A DNA stretch of 64,000 nucleotides from UM-FILTER-40-17 sp032251335 (GCA_032251335.1 JAVVDW010000005.1:1-64000), one strand, 5' to 3'. Shown: positions 1 through 7,997, counted from the stretch's first letter. Notes: generated from the letters alone by a model not told the origin. Translations and numbers: made by a program.

Positions 1-281
1 GTAATATTTATATAGAAGACTTTGTAACACTAAACCTATCTTGTACAGTTGGGCATGATACAACAATCAAGAAATTTTCATCATTTATGCCATCAGTTAA
101 TATTTCAGGTGAGGTCATAATTCATGAAAAAGTTTATGTAGGTACTGGTGCCAAAATTATTAATCAGTTAGAAATTGGAAGTGAGACAATTATTGGAGCT
201 GGTGCCGTTGTAGCAAAAAGTTTACCTGAAAAGTGCACAGCAGTTGGGATACCTGCTAAACCTATCAAATTTCACGATTAA
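1..281 (+). CDS. Hexapeptide-repeat acyltransferase, C-terminal part (partial)
   Basis: The reading frame is open from the left edge (first full codon at base 3) to a TAA at 279-281, so only about the last 92 residues are present. The piece shows the imperfect hexapeptide pattern of a left-handed beta-helix: short hydrophobic-x-x-G steps such as VYVGTGAKI and TIIGAGAVVAKSLP. It closes with the usual AVGIPAKPIK segment. An NLSCTVGHD stretch near the left edge resembles the active-site histidine region of NeuD/PglD-type sugar O- or N-acetyltransferases that act on surface glycans. The exact substrate cannot be told from this fragment. The in-frame ATG at 87 lies inside the beta-helix and is not the start. 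Confidence 0.8.
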   Translation, partial: NIYIEDFVTLNLSCTVGHDTTIKKFSSFMPSVNISGEVIIHEKVYVGTGAKIINQLEIGSETIIGAGAVVAKSLPEKCTAVGIPAKPIKFHD

Positions 282-502
282 AATAAAATCTCTTTAAAAA
301 AACATTTCAGATTATTTTTACTCAAGTTTTTTTATTCTTGCACTCTATTGAATATGACCACGCAAAAGCAATCAAGTATTTGCCTTTCTAAATCCAAATT
401 AGGCGCTTTTTGAAATCATCTTTATTTTAGAATTAGTCCGCACCCAAAAAGAAGTTTCTGTTTGAATTAAATCCGATAGCTTCAATACAAGGAGAAACTT
501 AT

Positions 503-510
503 TATATTTG
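503..510 (+). promoter_or_regulatory. -7 promoter box for the SLC13 transporter
   Basis: TATATTTG matches the Bacteroidota primary-sigma consensus TAnnTTTG and lies 39 bases before the GTG start. No clear -33 TTTG is seen at the expected distance. The rest of the 268-base gap (282-549) holds nothing else I recognise. Confidence 0.5.
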
Positions 511-549
511 TGCGTCATGCCATCTCGATAAGGTGCATTTTATCTCTAC

Positions 550-1995
550 GTGAAAACATCACTTTCCAAAAAAATCGGTTTGTTGCTAGGGCCACTTTTG
601 TATGTGCTCGTCATCAATTTCTTCCACCCAAAAGGTTTGAGTGCAGCGGGCGTAGCCGTTTTGGCCGTCACGCTTTGGGTGGGTGCTTGGTGGATTACCG
701 AGGCCTTGCCCATAGCTGTTACGTCTATGTTGCCCGTGGTTTTGTTTCCGCTCAGTGGCGCCATGTCCCTAAAGGAAACCACCGTAGCCTTTGGCGACAA
801 GTATATTTTTCTGTATATCGGTGGTTTTATTTTGTCGATCGCCATCGAAAAATGGCATTTGCACAAGCGCATTGCGCTGACCATCATCAAAAGTATTGGC
901 ACCAACAGCAGTAAAATTGTGCTAGGATTTATGCTTGCCACAGCCTTTTTGTCGATGTGGATTTCCAATACGGCAACCGCCGTGATGATGCTGCCCATAG
1001 GTTTGGCCATCGTTAAGCAGTTTGAAGACCATCCGGATACGATAGAAAATGAAAATCAAATTTTTGGCAAAGCTTTGATGCTTGCCATCGCGTACAGCGC
1101 ATCTATTGGCGGTATCGCCACGCTGATTGGCACACCGCCCAACATCATTTTTGCAGGTGTAGTCGAAAAATTTTACCACACAGAAATCACTTTTTTGCAA
1201 TGGTTCAAAATCGGCTTTCCGTTAAGCGTGGTGTTGCTCTTCATCGCTTGGCAATACCTGACCAAGTTTGCCTTTAGGCTTGACCAACAAACTTTTCCGG
1301 GTGGCAAAGCCGAAATCAAAAGGCAACTGGAAAAGCTGGGGAAAATATCCGGTGAAGAAAAGTGGATTTTGACGGTGTTTGTCCTCACCGCCCTGAGCTG
1401 GATGACCCGAAGTTTTGTTTTGTCTCAATGGATACCGGCCATAGACGACACCATCATTGCCATGATAGCCGCTTTTGTGCTTTTTATGATTCCCTCAAAG
1501 AGAGACACGGGCGGAAAATTACTCCATTGGAAAGAAGCCGAACGCCTGCCGTGGGGCATTTTGCTGCTCTTTGGAGGCGGACTTGCCATAGCCGGCGGAT
1601 TCGATTCCAGCGGGCTCGCTTCTTGGATTGGCAATCAAGTATCGATATTAGACAGCATCAGTTTACTTTTACTGATTGTCATCGTTGTGACAATGGTAAA
1701 CTTCCTGACAGAAATTACCTCAAACCTAGCCACAACGGCAATGCTGTTACCTGTTTTGGTGCCTGTGGCCGCCAAATTGGAAGTAGATCCTTATATTTTG
1801 ATGGTGGGCGCTACCATGGCCGCGTCTTGCGCCTTTATGTTGCCTGTGGCCACACCGCCCAACGCTGTGGTTTTTGGGTCGGGCTATTTGCGCATCCCCG
1901 ACATGATGAAAACAGGTGTTTTTTTGAACCTTGTTTCCATCATTTTGGTGACTGTGTGGGTGTATTGGATTTTACCCATTGCTTGGAAATTGTAA
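550..1995 (+). CDS. DASS/SLC13-family sodium:anion symporter
   Basis: Inner-membrane transporter of 481 residues with about 11-12 hydrophobic segments, the usual length for divalent anion:Na+ symporters (INDY/SdcS type). Family marks include the paired Ser-Asn-Thr-type loops that bind sodium and substrate (WISNTATAVMMLP and TEITSNLATTAMLLP). Two GTPPN/ATPPN motifs are also present. Likely substrates are dicarboxylates such as succinate, but sulfate is possible. The start is GTG at 550, because an in-frame stop lies at 529-531 with no ATG between. The gene stands alone and converges with the haem-binding protein gene downstream, with only 2 bases between the two stops. Confidence 0.88.
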   Translation: MKTSLSKKIGLLLGPLLYVLVINFFHPKGLSAAGVAVLAVTLWVGAWWITEALPIAVTSMLPVVLFPLSGAMSLKETTVAFGDKYIFLYIGGFILSIAIEKWHLHKRIALTIIKSIGTNSSKIVLGFMLATAFLSMWISNTATAVMMLPIGLAIVKQFEDHPDTIENENQIFGKALMLAIAYSASIGGIATLIGTPPNIIFAGVVEKFYHTEITFLQWFKIGFPLSVVLLFIAWQYLTKFAFRLDQQTFPGGKAEIKRQLEKLGKISGEEKWILTVFVLTALSWMTRSFVLSQWIPAIDDTIIAMIAAFVLFMIPSKRDTGGKLLHWKEAERLPWGILLLFGGGLAIAGGFDSSGLASWIGNQVSILDSISLLLLIVIVVTMVNFLTEITSNLATTAMLLPVLVPVAAKLEVDPYILMVGATMAASCAFMLPVATPPNAVVFGSGYLRIPDMMKTGVFLNLVSIILVTVWVYWILPIAWKL

Positions 1996-1997
1996 GC

Positions 1998-2471
1998 TTA
2001 CTCTTCGCTTAAAGCGGCTTTGTAATTGTTGCGCGCCTGGTTGACCCAATCCACAATAATTTGTATATCCGAATCAGACAAAACGGCCTCGTCATGCACC
2101 CAAAGATACGAATCGAGCGGCATGTGTTTTTTCTCCACTTCTTCGCCCAATTCTTCCAATTTGTGGTCTTTTCTTTTTACGGTATAACTTTTCCATTCAG
2201 ACAAGTTGAGGTGGCCTTTTCCTTCATTGACGTGGTCTGCGAGCCAATAGGAAACCGGGGCAACTTCGGCATACCAAGGATATTTGGTGTTGTTGGTGTG
2301 GCAATCAAAACAAGCGCGTTCTAAAATGGCCTCCACTTCTTGTGTGGGTTTGGTCTCGGCTCTAAAATCTGCAATCACATCACCTTCTTGCAGATTTTTA
2401 TCGGGACGGATAAATTGCATGACAACCAAAACGGCAAGTAGCGCAAGAGCGATTTTCTTGAAAATTTTCAT
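1998..2471 (-). CDS. Haem-binding domain protein with CxxCH
   Basis: A 157-residue protein with one N-terminal membrane anchor or signal (residues 6-20) followed by a small periplasmic domain. It carries a single covalent haem c site, CFDCH (C54, C57, H58), and a later KHMPLDSY segment whose Met could be the distal ligand. This matches the haem-binding domain family (PF14376-like) common in Bacteroidota. The family's role is poorly known and is probably periplasmic electron transfer. The gene is a single unit, convergent with the SLC13 transporter gene. Confidence 0.8.
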   Translation of the reverse strand: MKIFKKIALALLAVLVVMQFIRPDKNLQEGDVIADFRAETKPTQEVEAILERACFDCHTNNTKYPWYAEVAPVSYWLADHVNEGKGHLNLSEWKSYTVKRKDHKLEELGEEVEKKHMPLDSYLWVHDEAVLSDSDIQIIVDWVNQARNNYKAALSEE

Positions 2472-2678
2472 GAGATAATGAATTAAATATTAGTGTTGAT
2501 GTGAAATAGTCTCGTATTAATAGATTTGTAAAAATAATAAAAGGATAAACAAAAAAACTTAAGACGTTTAAAAATAATCAAAGTTTAATGATTGCTGTGA
2601 AAATACTTTTCATTTTATTGACGTCCGGTAAAAATTAAAACAATTATTTGAATCCTTGCAATCACTTGGCTTACATTA

Positions 2679-2825
2679 TATGTCGCCCCTACGGGGCTTC
2701 TTTTTTCGATGACAAATTTTTCTACCAATATATCGTCCCGATGGGACTAAAAACAGCTCCGTTAGGAGCGAAATATCGGTAGAAAAATAGGTTTGCATTT
2801 TTTTAAGCCCCGTAGGGGCGACATA
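2679..2825. repeat. Nested palindromic intergenic element
   Basis: The outer arms are a perfect 21-base inverted repeat, 2679-2699 against 2805-2825, each containing GCCCCTACGGGGC or its complement. Inside is a second arm pair, TTTTTCTACCaATAT (2717-2731) and ATATcGGTAGAAAAA, with one mismatch. The centre holds two short hairpins, GTCCCgatGGGAC (2735-2747) and GCTCCgttaGGAGC (2756-2769). The whole block can fold as one long cruciform or as four small hairpins. It fills much of the 449-base gap between the haem-binding gene and purB; 2472-2678 shows nothing I recognise. It resembles the short GC-rich palindromic repeats scattered between genes in Bacteroidota, and no transposase is nearby. Confidence 0.85.
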
Positions 2826-2888
2826 TATAAAAAATTCCATATTTATCGGACAGTTATGTTTTCATTTCTAAAACTACATGGATTAAAG

Positions 2889-2896
2889 TATCTTTG
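2889..2896 (+). promoter_or_regulatory. -7 promoter box for purB
   Basis: TATCTTTG fits TAnnTTTG and ends 24 bases before the chosen ATG. The box contains a TTG that would extend the purB frame, so the longer protein start at 2894 cannot be in the transcript. Confidence 0.65.
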
Positions 2897-2920
2897 CACC
2901 TAATCATTTATAACAGACAC

Positions 2921-4267
2921 ATGCGTCAACTTTCAGCACTTCATGCCATTTCTCCCATAGACGGCAGGTATGCTTCCAAATCTGAAGTCTTTTCTGACTA
3001 TTTCTCCGAGAAAGCACTGATTCGGTATCGCGTGCTTGTAGAAATAGAATACTTTATCTTTTTGTCTGACAAGGTTTTGGATGATATTTGCTCATTGACT
3101 TCGGCACAAAAATCACAACTACGGGCGCTGTATAAAAATTTTTCAGACGATGATGCCTTGGCCATCAAAGAGATTGAAAAAACCACCAATCACGATGTGA
3201 AAGCCGTGGAATATTTCATCAAAAAGCAATTTGATGCGCTGGGTTTATCTGACGTCAAAGAATGGATTCACTTCGGCCTTACCTCACAAGACATCAACAA
3301 CACCGCCATTCCACTCTCACTTAAGGAAGCACATGAAAAAGTGTATCTAAATGACATTCAAAAACTTATAAAAAAATTACAAGCACTGGCTGATGCGTGG
3401 AAAAACGTACCCATGTTGGCACGCACACACGGACAACCGGCCTCTCCTACCCGACTCGGTAAAGAAATTGAGGTTTTTATTGTTCGCTTGCAGGCACAGT
3501 TACAGTTGCTTAAAAGCATCCCTTTTTCTGCCAAATTTGGTGGCGCCACCGGAAACTATAACGCCCACTTAGCTGCCTTTCCCGAAGTGGATTGGAAAGC
3601 CATGGGAAGCCTTTTTGTAGAAGAAATTTTGGGATTGCACCACGCTTTTCCCACTACGCAAATTGAGCATTACGATCATTTGGCGGCGCTTTTTGACGGC
3701 TACAAACGCATCAATACCATATTGATTGACATGGACAGGGATTTTTGGACCTATATTTCGATGGATTATTTTAAGCAACAAATCAAAGCCGGTGAAGTCG
3801 GATCGAGTGCCATGCCCCACAAAGTTAATCCGATAGATTTTGAAAATTCGGAAGGAAACTTAGGTATTGCCAACGCACTTTTTGAACATCTTTCGGCCAA
3901 ATTGCCCATTTCGCGTCTCCAAAGAGATTTGACAGACAGCACCGTACTGCGAAACATTGGCGTGCCTTTGGCACATACGCGTATAGCTATGGAAGCCACA
4001 CAAAAAGGATTGGGAAAACTCTTGCTGAACGAAGATAAAATTGCACGTGACCTGGAAGACAACTGGGCCGTGATAGCGGAAGCCATTCAAACCGTACTCA
4101 GAAAACACAACTATCCCAACCCCTACGAAGCCTTGAAAGCCCTCACGCGAACAAATACCAAAATTACCCGCGAAAGCATGCACGCATTTATTGATACATT
4201 AGACATTTCACCCGATTTAAAAAGAGAGTTAAAGGCTTTTAGCCCATCAAACTACACCGGAATTTAA
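2921..4267 (+). CDS. purB: Adenylosuccinate lyase
   Basis: Catalyses two steps of purine synthesis: SAICAR to AICAR plus fumarate, and adenylosuccinate to AMP plus fumarate. The protein has 448 residues, matching the long E. coli-type PurB. It shows the superfamily signature SSAMPHKVNPIDFENSEG with the catalytic Ser in the mobile loop, and TSQDINNT and RTHGQPA segments for substrate binding. The ATG at 2921 (MRQLSALHAISPIDGRY) is chosen because homologues begin there and a promoter box covers 2889-2896. Three bases separate it from trmD, so the two are very likely cotranscribed. purC and purL also occur in this window but far away. Confidence 0.97.
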   Translation: MRQLSALHAISPIDGRYASKSEVFSDYFSEKALIRYRVLVEIEYFIFLSDKVLDDICSLTSAQKSQLRALYKNFSDDDALAIKEIEKTTNHDVKAVEYFIKKQFDALGLSDVKEWIHFGLTSQDINNTAIPLSLKEAHEKVYLNDIQKLIKKLQALADAWKNVPMLARTHGQPASPTRLGKEIEVFIVRLQAQLQLLKSIPFSAKFGGATGNYNAHLAAFPEVDWKAMGSLFVEEILGLHHAFPTTQIEHYDHLAALFDGYKRINTILIDMDRDFWTYISMDYFKQQIKAGEVGSSAMPHKVNPIDFENSEGNLGIANALFEHLSAKLPISRLQRDLTDSTVLRNIGVPLAHTRIAMEATQKGLGKLLLNEDKIARDLEDNWAVIAEAIQTVLRKHNYPNPYEALKALTRTNTKITRESMHAFIDTLDISPDLKRELKAFSPSNYTGI

Positions 4268-4270
4268 ACC

Positions 4271-4954
4271 ATGCGTATAGACATCATCACCGTCTTGCCC
4301 GAATTGCTCAGAAGCCCGTTTGAAGCTTCTATACTCAAGCGCGCCATAGAAGCCGGTCATGTAGAAGTGCACTTGCACAACCTACGCGATTATTCGGACA
4401 AACCACACAAGCAGGTTGACGATTATCAGTTTGGCGGTGGTGCCGGCATGGTTTTGATGATAGAGCCCATCGAAAAATGTATAGAAAAACTCAAGTCGGA
4501 ACGGACATACGACGAAGTGATTTTTCTGACTCCGGACGGCGAAAGGCTGCAACAAAAAATGGCCAATCAATTGTCGATGAAGCAAAACATCATTATGCTT
4601 TGCGGACATTACAAAGGTGTGGACCAACGGGTTCGCGATCAATTTATCACCAAAGAAATTTCTATAGGTGACTATGTACTTTCCGGAGGTGAACTGGCTG
4701 CCGCCGTACTGTCTGATGCCATCATCCGATTGTTGCCCGGTGTTTTAAACGATGAAACCTCTGCCTTGACCGATACTTTTCAGGACAATCTTTTGGCACC
4801 GCCCATCTATACCCGACCTGCCAACTACAAAGGTTGGGAAGTCCCCGAAATTTTGCGCTCCGGAAACCTGCCGGCTATAGAAAAATGGCGCGATGAACAG
4901 GCCTATGAACGCACCGCAAAACTCAGACCGGATCTGCTCGATGAAGGCCATTAA
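4271..4954 (+). CDS. trmD: tRNA (guanine37-N1)-methyltransferase
   Basis: A SPOUT-class methyltransferase of 227 residues that places N1-methyl on G37 of tRNAs reading CNN codons, preventing +1 frameshifts. It shows the N-terminal MRIDIITVLPELL start, the DDYQFGGGAGM substrate loop, LCGHYKGVDQR, and the trefoil-knot SAM site SIGDYVLSGGE. The length is typical. It follows purB by 3 bases. Downstream, two copies of the hairpin repeat family separate it from the DUF721 gene. Confidence 0.97.
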   Translation: MRIDIITVLPELLRSPFEASILKRAIEAGHVEVHLHNLRDYSDKPHKQVDDYQFGGGAGMVLMIEPIEKCIEKLKSERTYDEVIFLTPDGERLQQKMANQLSMKQNIIMLCGHYKGVDQRVRDQFITKEISIGDYVLSGGELAAAVLSDAIIRLLPGVLNDETSALTDTFQDNLLAPPIYTRPANYKGWEVPEILRSGNLPAIEKWRDEQAYERTAKLRPDLLDEGH

Positions 4955-5026
4955 TTTTTGGAAGCCAAATAATCCGAAAACTTTCGTAATTTAGCTTTTT
5001 AAGCACTTTCAAATAAAAACAGACAG

Positions 5027-5082
5027 ATGAAACGCCCATGTAAAATTTTGCACACAGGAGTATGATTATCCTAGGGCGTTCC
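5027..5082 (+). repeat. Hairpin repeat family, copy A
   Basis: Core runs from ATGAAACGCCCATG to CCTAGGGCGTTCC. The arms AACGCCC and GGGCGTT pair over 7 bases. The block is preceded by AAACAGACAG, an A-rich context like that before the downstream gene's start. The A/T tract after ATGT is A4T4 (8 bases). Copy A is followed by a REP-like tail and then copy B. Confidence 0.9.
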
Positions 5083-5091
5083 GTGCCTGTG

Positions 5092-5110
5092 CTGAGCGGA
5101 GTCGAAGTAT
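5092..5110 (+). repeat. REP-like tail attached to hairpin copy A
   Basis: CTGAGCGGAGTCGAAGTAT resembles the REP-like words widespread in Bacteroidota intergenic regions. It sits between the TTCC that closes the hairpin and the TGACC of the spacer. It differs by one base from the tail of copy E, which occupies the same place. Confidence 0.8.
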
Positions 5111-5139
5111 GACCTTTGAAAAACAATAAATATTAACAG

Positions 5140-5196
5140 ATGAAACACCCATGTAAAAAAAATTGCACACAGGAGCATGATTATTTAGGGTGTTCC
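5140..5196 (+). repeat. Hairpin repeat family, copy B
   Basis: Core runs from ATGAAACACCC to GGGTGTTCC. The arms AACACCC and GGGTGTT pair over 7 bases, and relative to copy A both sides of one pair have changed (G-C to A-T). The A/T tract is A8T2 (10 bases). A spacer with CCATCTGACCGATAAAAAC leads directly to AAACAGATGAAA, where the ATG is the start of the DUF721 gene at 5229. Confidence 0.9.
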
Positions 5197-5228
5197 ATCT
5201 GACCGATAAAAACAAATAATATAAACAG

Positions 5229-5525
5229 ATGAAAAGTCATTTTGGAAATTTGGTATCACTTCAAGAAGGCATTAAAGACTTTGTCAGAGAAAACCGCTTG
5301 GAAAAAGGGTTTGACAAACTCAACGTGCGCGAGGCTTGGTTTCGGCTGATGGGCAATAGCATTGCGTCTTATACCTCGGATATCCAATTTAAAGATGGCA
5401 CCTTGTTTGTCTATTTAAAGTCATCTACTTTGCGAGAAGAATTGAGTTTTGGCAAGGAAAAAATTGCCAATCTGATGAATGAAGAATTGGGAAAAGTGCT
5501 TATCAAAAAGGTGGTGTTGATGTGA
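5229..5525 (+). CDS. DUF721 / DciA-like protein
   Basis: A 98-residue protein of the DUF721 family, whose better-studied members (DciA) help load the replicative helicase DnaB. It shows the small KH-like core: NVREAWFRLMGNSIASYT, then FKDGTLFVYLKSSTLREELSF, then a helix LMNEELGKVLIKKVVL. There is no signal peptide, so it should be cytosolic. The ATG is directly preceded by the tail of hairpin repeat B, so any transcript entering from upstream carries two hairpins in its leader. Family assignment is fairly firm; the helicase-loading role is inferred from relatives. Confidence 0.8.
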   Translation: MKSHFGNLVSLQEGIKDFVRENRLEKGFDKLNVREAWFRLMGNSIASYTSDIQFKDGTLFVYLKSSTLREELSFGKEKIANLMNEELGKVLIKKVVLM

Positions 5526-5585
5526 TATTGGTGAGTTGCTATTAATGCTGAAAATCCGTCTTCGAATTAAAAATTCATTCATAAA

Positions 5586-5617
5586 TTTGGAAAATGTTAC
5601 CTTTTTAGGTAACTTTG
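5586..5617 (+). promoter_or_regulatory. Promoter and operator of the toxin-antitoxin pair
   Basis: A -33 TTTG at 5586-5589 and a -7 TAACTTTG at 5610-5617 are 20 bases apart, which fits the Bacteroidota promoter. A perfect 6-base inverted repeat, GTTACC-tttttA-GGTAAC (5596-5613), fills the spacer and overlaps the -7 box. This is where an antitoxin would repress its own operon. Confidence 0.75.
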
Positions 5618-5641
5618 AACTGAATTTTACGGCTGACCAAA

Positions 5642-5983
5642 TTGAGCGAATTTAATAGACAAATAGGATTTTACGAAAATCACTTCAAGGATTTCTATCT
5701 TAAACAGCCACTGGCTGTTCGCAAAAAAATTGACTGGACTCTTTTGATTTTAAAAACCACTAGAATTGTTCCAGAAAAGTTTTTAAAACATCTTACGAAT
5801 ACAGACGGACTATGGGAAGTACGTGTTTCTGCTGGAAACGGAATTTTCAGAATCTTCTGTTTTTTTGATGATGGGAATTTAATCATACTGTTGAGCGGAT
5901 TTCAAAAGAAAACGCAGAAAACACCAAAAAATGAAATTAAAAAAGCGGAACGATTGAAAAAGGAATATTATGAAAACAGATAA
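5642..5983 (+). CDS. HigB/Gp49-like toxin of a type II toxin-antitoxin system
   Basis: A 113-residue protein of the RelE/ParE superfamily, phage-derived Gp49-like (PF05973) branch, whose members are ribosome-dependent mRNA endonucleases. Visible features are GLWEVRVSAGNGIFRIFCFF (paired strands), then LIILLSGFQKKTQKTP and the basic helix EIKKAERLKKEYYENR. The start is TTG at 5642, since no ATG or GTG precedes the conserved N-terminus; a weak start would suit a toxin gene. It overlaps the antitoxin gene by 14 bases, in the toxin-first order of higBA. Confidence 0.82.
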   Translation: MSEFNRQIGFYENHFKDFYLKQPLAVRKKIDWTLLILKTTRIVPEKFLKHLTNTDGLWEVRVSAGNGIFRIFCFFDDGNLIILLSGFQKKTQKTPKNEIKKAERLKKEYYENR

Positions 5984-6272
5984 AAGAATTACATCGTTTG
6001 ATGACCATTTAAATGAGCAGTACGGAAAAATTGGAACTAAATCTCGTGAGGAATTCCAAGAGGAATTTGAAACCTTCAAAATTGGCATCTTAATTCAAGA
6101 GGCTAGAAAAAAACAGCATCTGACCCAAGAACAACTTGCTGAAAGAGTAGGAACAACAAAAAACTATATTTCGAGAATTGAAAACAATGCAAGCGACATC
6201 CGACTTTCGACCTTAATGCGAATAATCCGAGAAGGACTAGGTGGAAGTTTAAAGTTATCACTTGACGTTTAG
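5970..6272 (+). CDS. HigA-like XRE-family antitoxin
   Basis: A 100-residue antitoxin. Residues 1-45 are a charged region likely to wrap the toxin. Residues about 46-85 form a Cro/C1-type helix-turn-helix (LIQEARKKQHLTQEQLAERV, then YISRIENNASDI). It should bind the inverted repeat 5596-5613 and neutralise the toxin by direct contact. The coding region starts within the toxin gene, which suggests translational coupling. No mobile element flanks the pair. Confidence 0.85.
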   Translation: MKTDKRITSFDDHLNEQYGKIGTKSREEFQEEFETFKIGILIQEARKKQHLTQEQLAERVGTTKNYISRIENNASDIRLSTLMRIIREGLGGSLKLSLDV

Positions 6273-6497
6273 AATTAATTAAAAAAGCACAAATGGCAAC
6301 ACTGTGTATAGCTCATTGCGGGGCAAGTGAATAACTCGAAAGTTAGTTTTTTTTTGCTAACTTTACTACTTATCAAAAAAAACCTCGGATTTTTACCCGC
6401 CACAAACCACACACGCAAAACGTTTCACAAAGGCGCTTTATATTTTTTTGCAAAACAATTAAGGTTTTCGTAACATTACCAAGCAAAAAACAAACCT

Positions 6498-7997
6498 ATG
6501 AGCGATTCCTTGGGGCAAAACCCCGGTAAAACCAAAATCACTGAAAATAAGGAGCTGAATATATGGGAAGCCCTGCTTCCTGTTGTCATATTAATCGGTA
6601 TGTTGGCTTTTAACGTCTTAGGGGTTTTTAAAGACGACGCATTGGCCGGTTCCAACCAATTTATACTTCTATTAGGTGGCGCGGTAGCCGCCATAGTCGG
6701 TTTCAGAAACAAAGTGTCTTACGAACAAATGATGGAAGCCGTATCCGAAAACCTCAAATCCACTACGGGTGCCATTATCATTCTGCTGTTTGTGGGTGCT
6801 TTGTCGGGTGCCTGGCTGGCGAGTGGCATCATCCCCGCTATGATTTATTACGGACTCCAAATTCTAAACCCTACTATTTTTCTTTTTGCTTGTGTCATCA
6901 TTTGTGCTATCATATCTATTGCTACAGGCAGCAGTTGGACCACTTCTGCCACCGTGGGCATTGCCTTGGTAGGCATCGGGAATGCCCTAAATATTTCTCC
7001 GGGCATGACAGCCGGCGCGGTAATATCAGGCGCGTATTTTGGCGATAAAATGTCGCCACTTAGCGATACCACAAACTTGGCGCCTGCTATGGCCGGAACA
7101 GATTTGTTTACGCACATTCGGTACATGGCCAATACCACTGTGCCAAGTATCATTATCTCACTTATTTTGTTTTTGATTATAGGTTTTACGCTGGATGTGC
7201 AAGGTGCACCGGATACCCAAGCTATCTTAAGTGTTATCGATGCTAATTTTTACATCACCCCTTGGTTATTTTTAGTACCGGCAATCGTTATTTTTCTGAT
7301 TGTCAAAAAAACGCAGCCTTTGATAGCCTTGTTAATCGGCACCTTACTCGGCGGTATTTTTGCGCTTATTTTTCAGCCTGATATCTTAGTAAAAATTGCC
7401 GGCGGCTCGCAGTTTGATGTCATCACTGCTTACAGAGGTGTGATGAATGCCTTTACGGTTCAAACCAGCATAGAAACCGCCAATCCGGAACTGAACGACT
7501 TGTTCTCTGCGGGCGGTATGGCCGGTATGATGGGTACAATTTGGTTAGTCATTTGTGCTATGGTTTTTGGCGGTATCATGGAAGCCATCGGTGCGTTGGC
7601 AAAACTGACCGATGCGCTACTGAAACTCTTCCATTCAGTTTTTGGATTGTTTGCCAGTACAGTGGCCAGTTGCATCGTGGTAAACACCACCGCTTCAGAT
7701 CAGTATTTGTCCATAGTTGTTCCCGGTCGTATGTTTGCCAAAGCCTATAAAGACAAAGGTTTGGCACCCGAAAACTTGAGCAGAACGCTCGAAGATTCGG
7801 GTACGGTGACCTCTGTTTTGGTTCCTTGGAACACTTGCGGTGCCTACCAAAGTGGCGTATTGGGCGTCAGTACGGGCACCTATCTTCCGTATGCTTTTTT
7901 CAATATCATCAGCCCGTTTATGACCTTGGCGTTTGCATTGTTTCGCATCAAAATCAAAATGTTACAAGACTCATCAAAAACAACTATAGATGCATAA
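6498..7997 (+). CDS. nhaC: NhaC-family Na+/H+ antiporter
   Basis: Inner-membrane antiporter of 499 residues with about 11-12 hydrophobic helices. The diagnostic stretch SGAYFGDKMSPLSDTTNLAP is the NhaC family core. It is preceded by IATGSSWTTSATVG and followed later by TASDQYLSIVVPGRMF. Expected role is sodium extrusion and pH control, with malate/lactate exchange possible in some relatives. It is monocistronic, and the 225-base gap upstream shows no convincing promoter box. Confidence 0.9.
   Translation: MSDSLGQNPGKTKITENKELNIWEALLPVVILIGMLAFNVLGVFKDDALAGSNQFILLLGGAVAAIVGFRNKVSYEQMMEAVSENLKSTTGAIIILLFVGALSGAWLASGIIPAMIYYGLQILNPTIFLFACVIICAIISIATGSSWTTSATVGIALVGIGNALNISPGMTAGAVISGAYFGDKMSPLSDTTNLAPAMAGTDLFTHIRYMANTTVPSIIISLILFLIIGFTLDVQGAPDTQAILSVIDANFYITPWLFLVPAIVIFLIVKKTQPLIALLIGTLLGGIFALIFQPDILVKIAGGSQFDVITAYRGVMNAFTVQTSIETANPELNDLFSAGGMAGMMGTIWLVICAMVFGGIMEAIGALAKLTDALLKLFHSVFGLFASTVASCIVVNTTASDQYLSIVVPGRMFAKAYKDKGLAPENLSRTLEDSGTVTSVLVPWNTCGAYQSGVLGVSTGTYLPYAFFNIISPFMTLAFALFRIKIKMLQDSSKTTIDA

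Noticed and set aside
1362..2012. A 216-codon frame overlapping the SLC13 transporter on the same strand
   Set aside because: It is out of frame with a well-supported transporter and its product is rich in His/Arg/Cys with no domain.
5140..5202. A 20-codon open frame inside repeat copy B (MKHPCKK...), with similar short frames in other copies
   Set aside because: The A/T tract after ATGT is 8, 9 or 10 bases in different copies, so the reading frame and peptide change from copy to copy. The conserved feature is the stem, not a peptide. A role for initiation at this ATG in leader control is not excluded.
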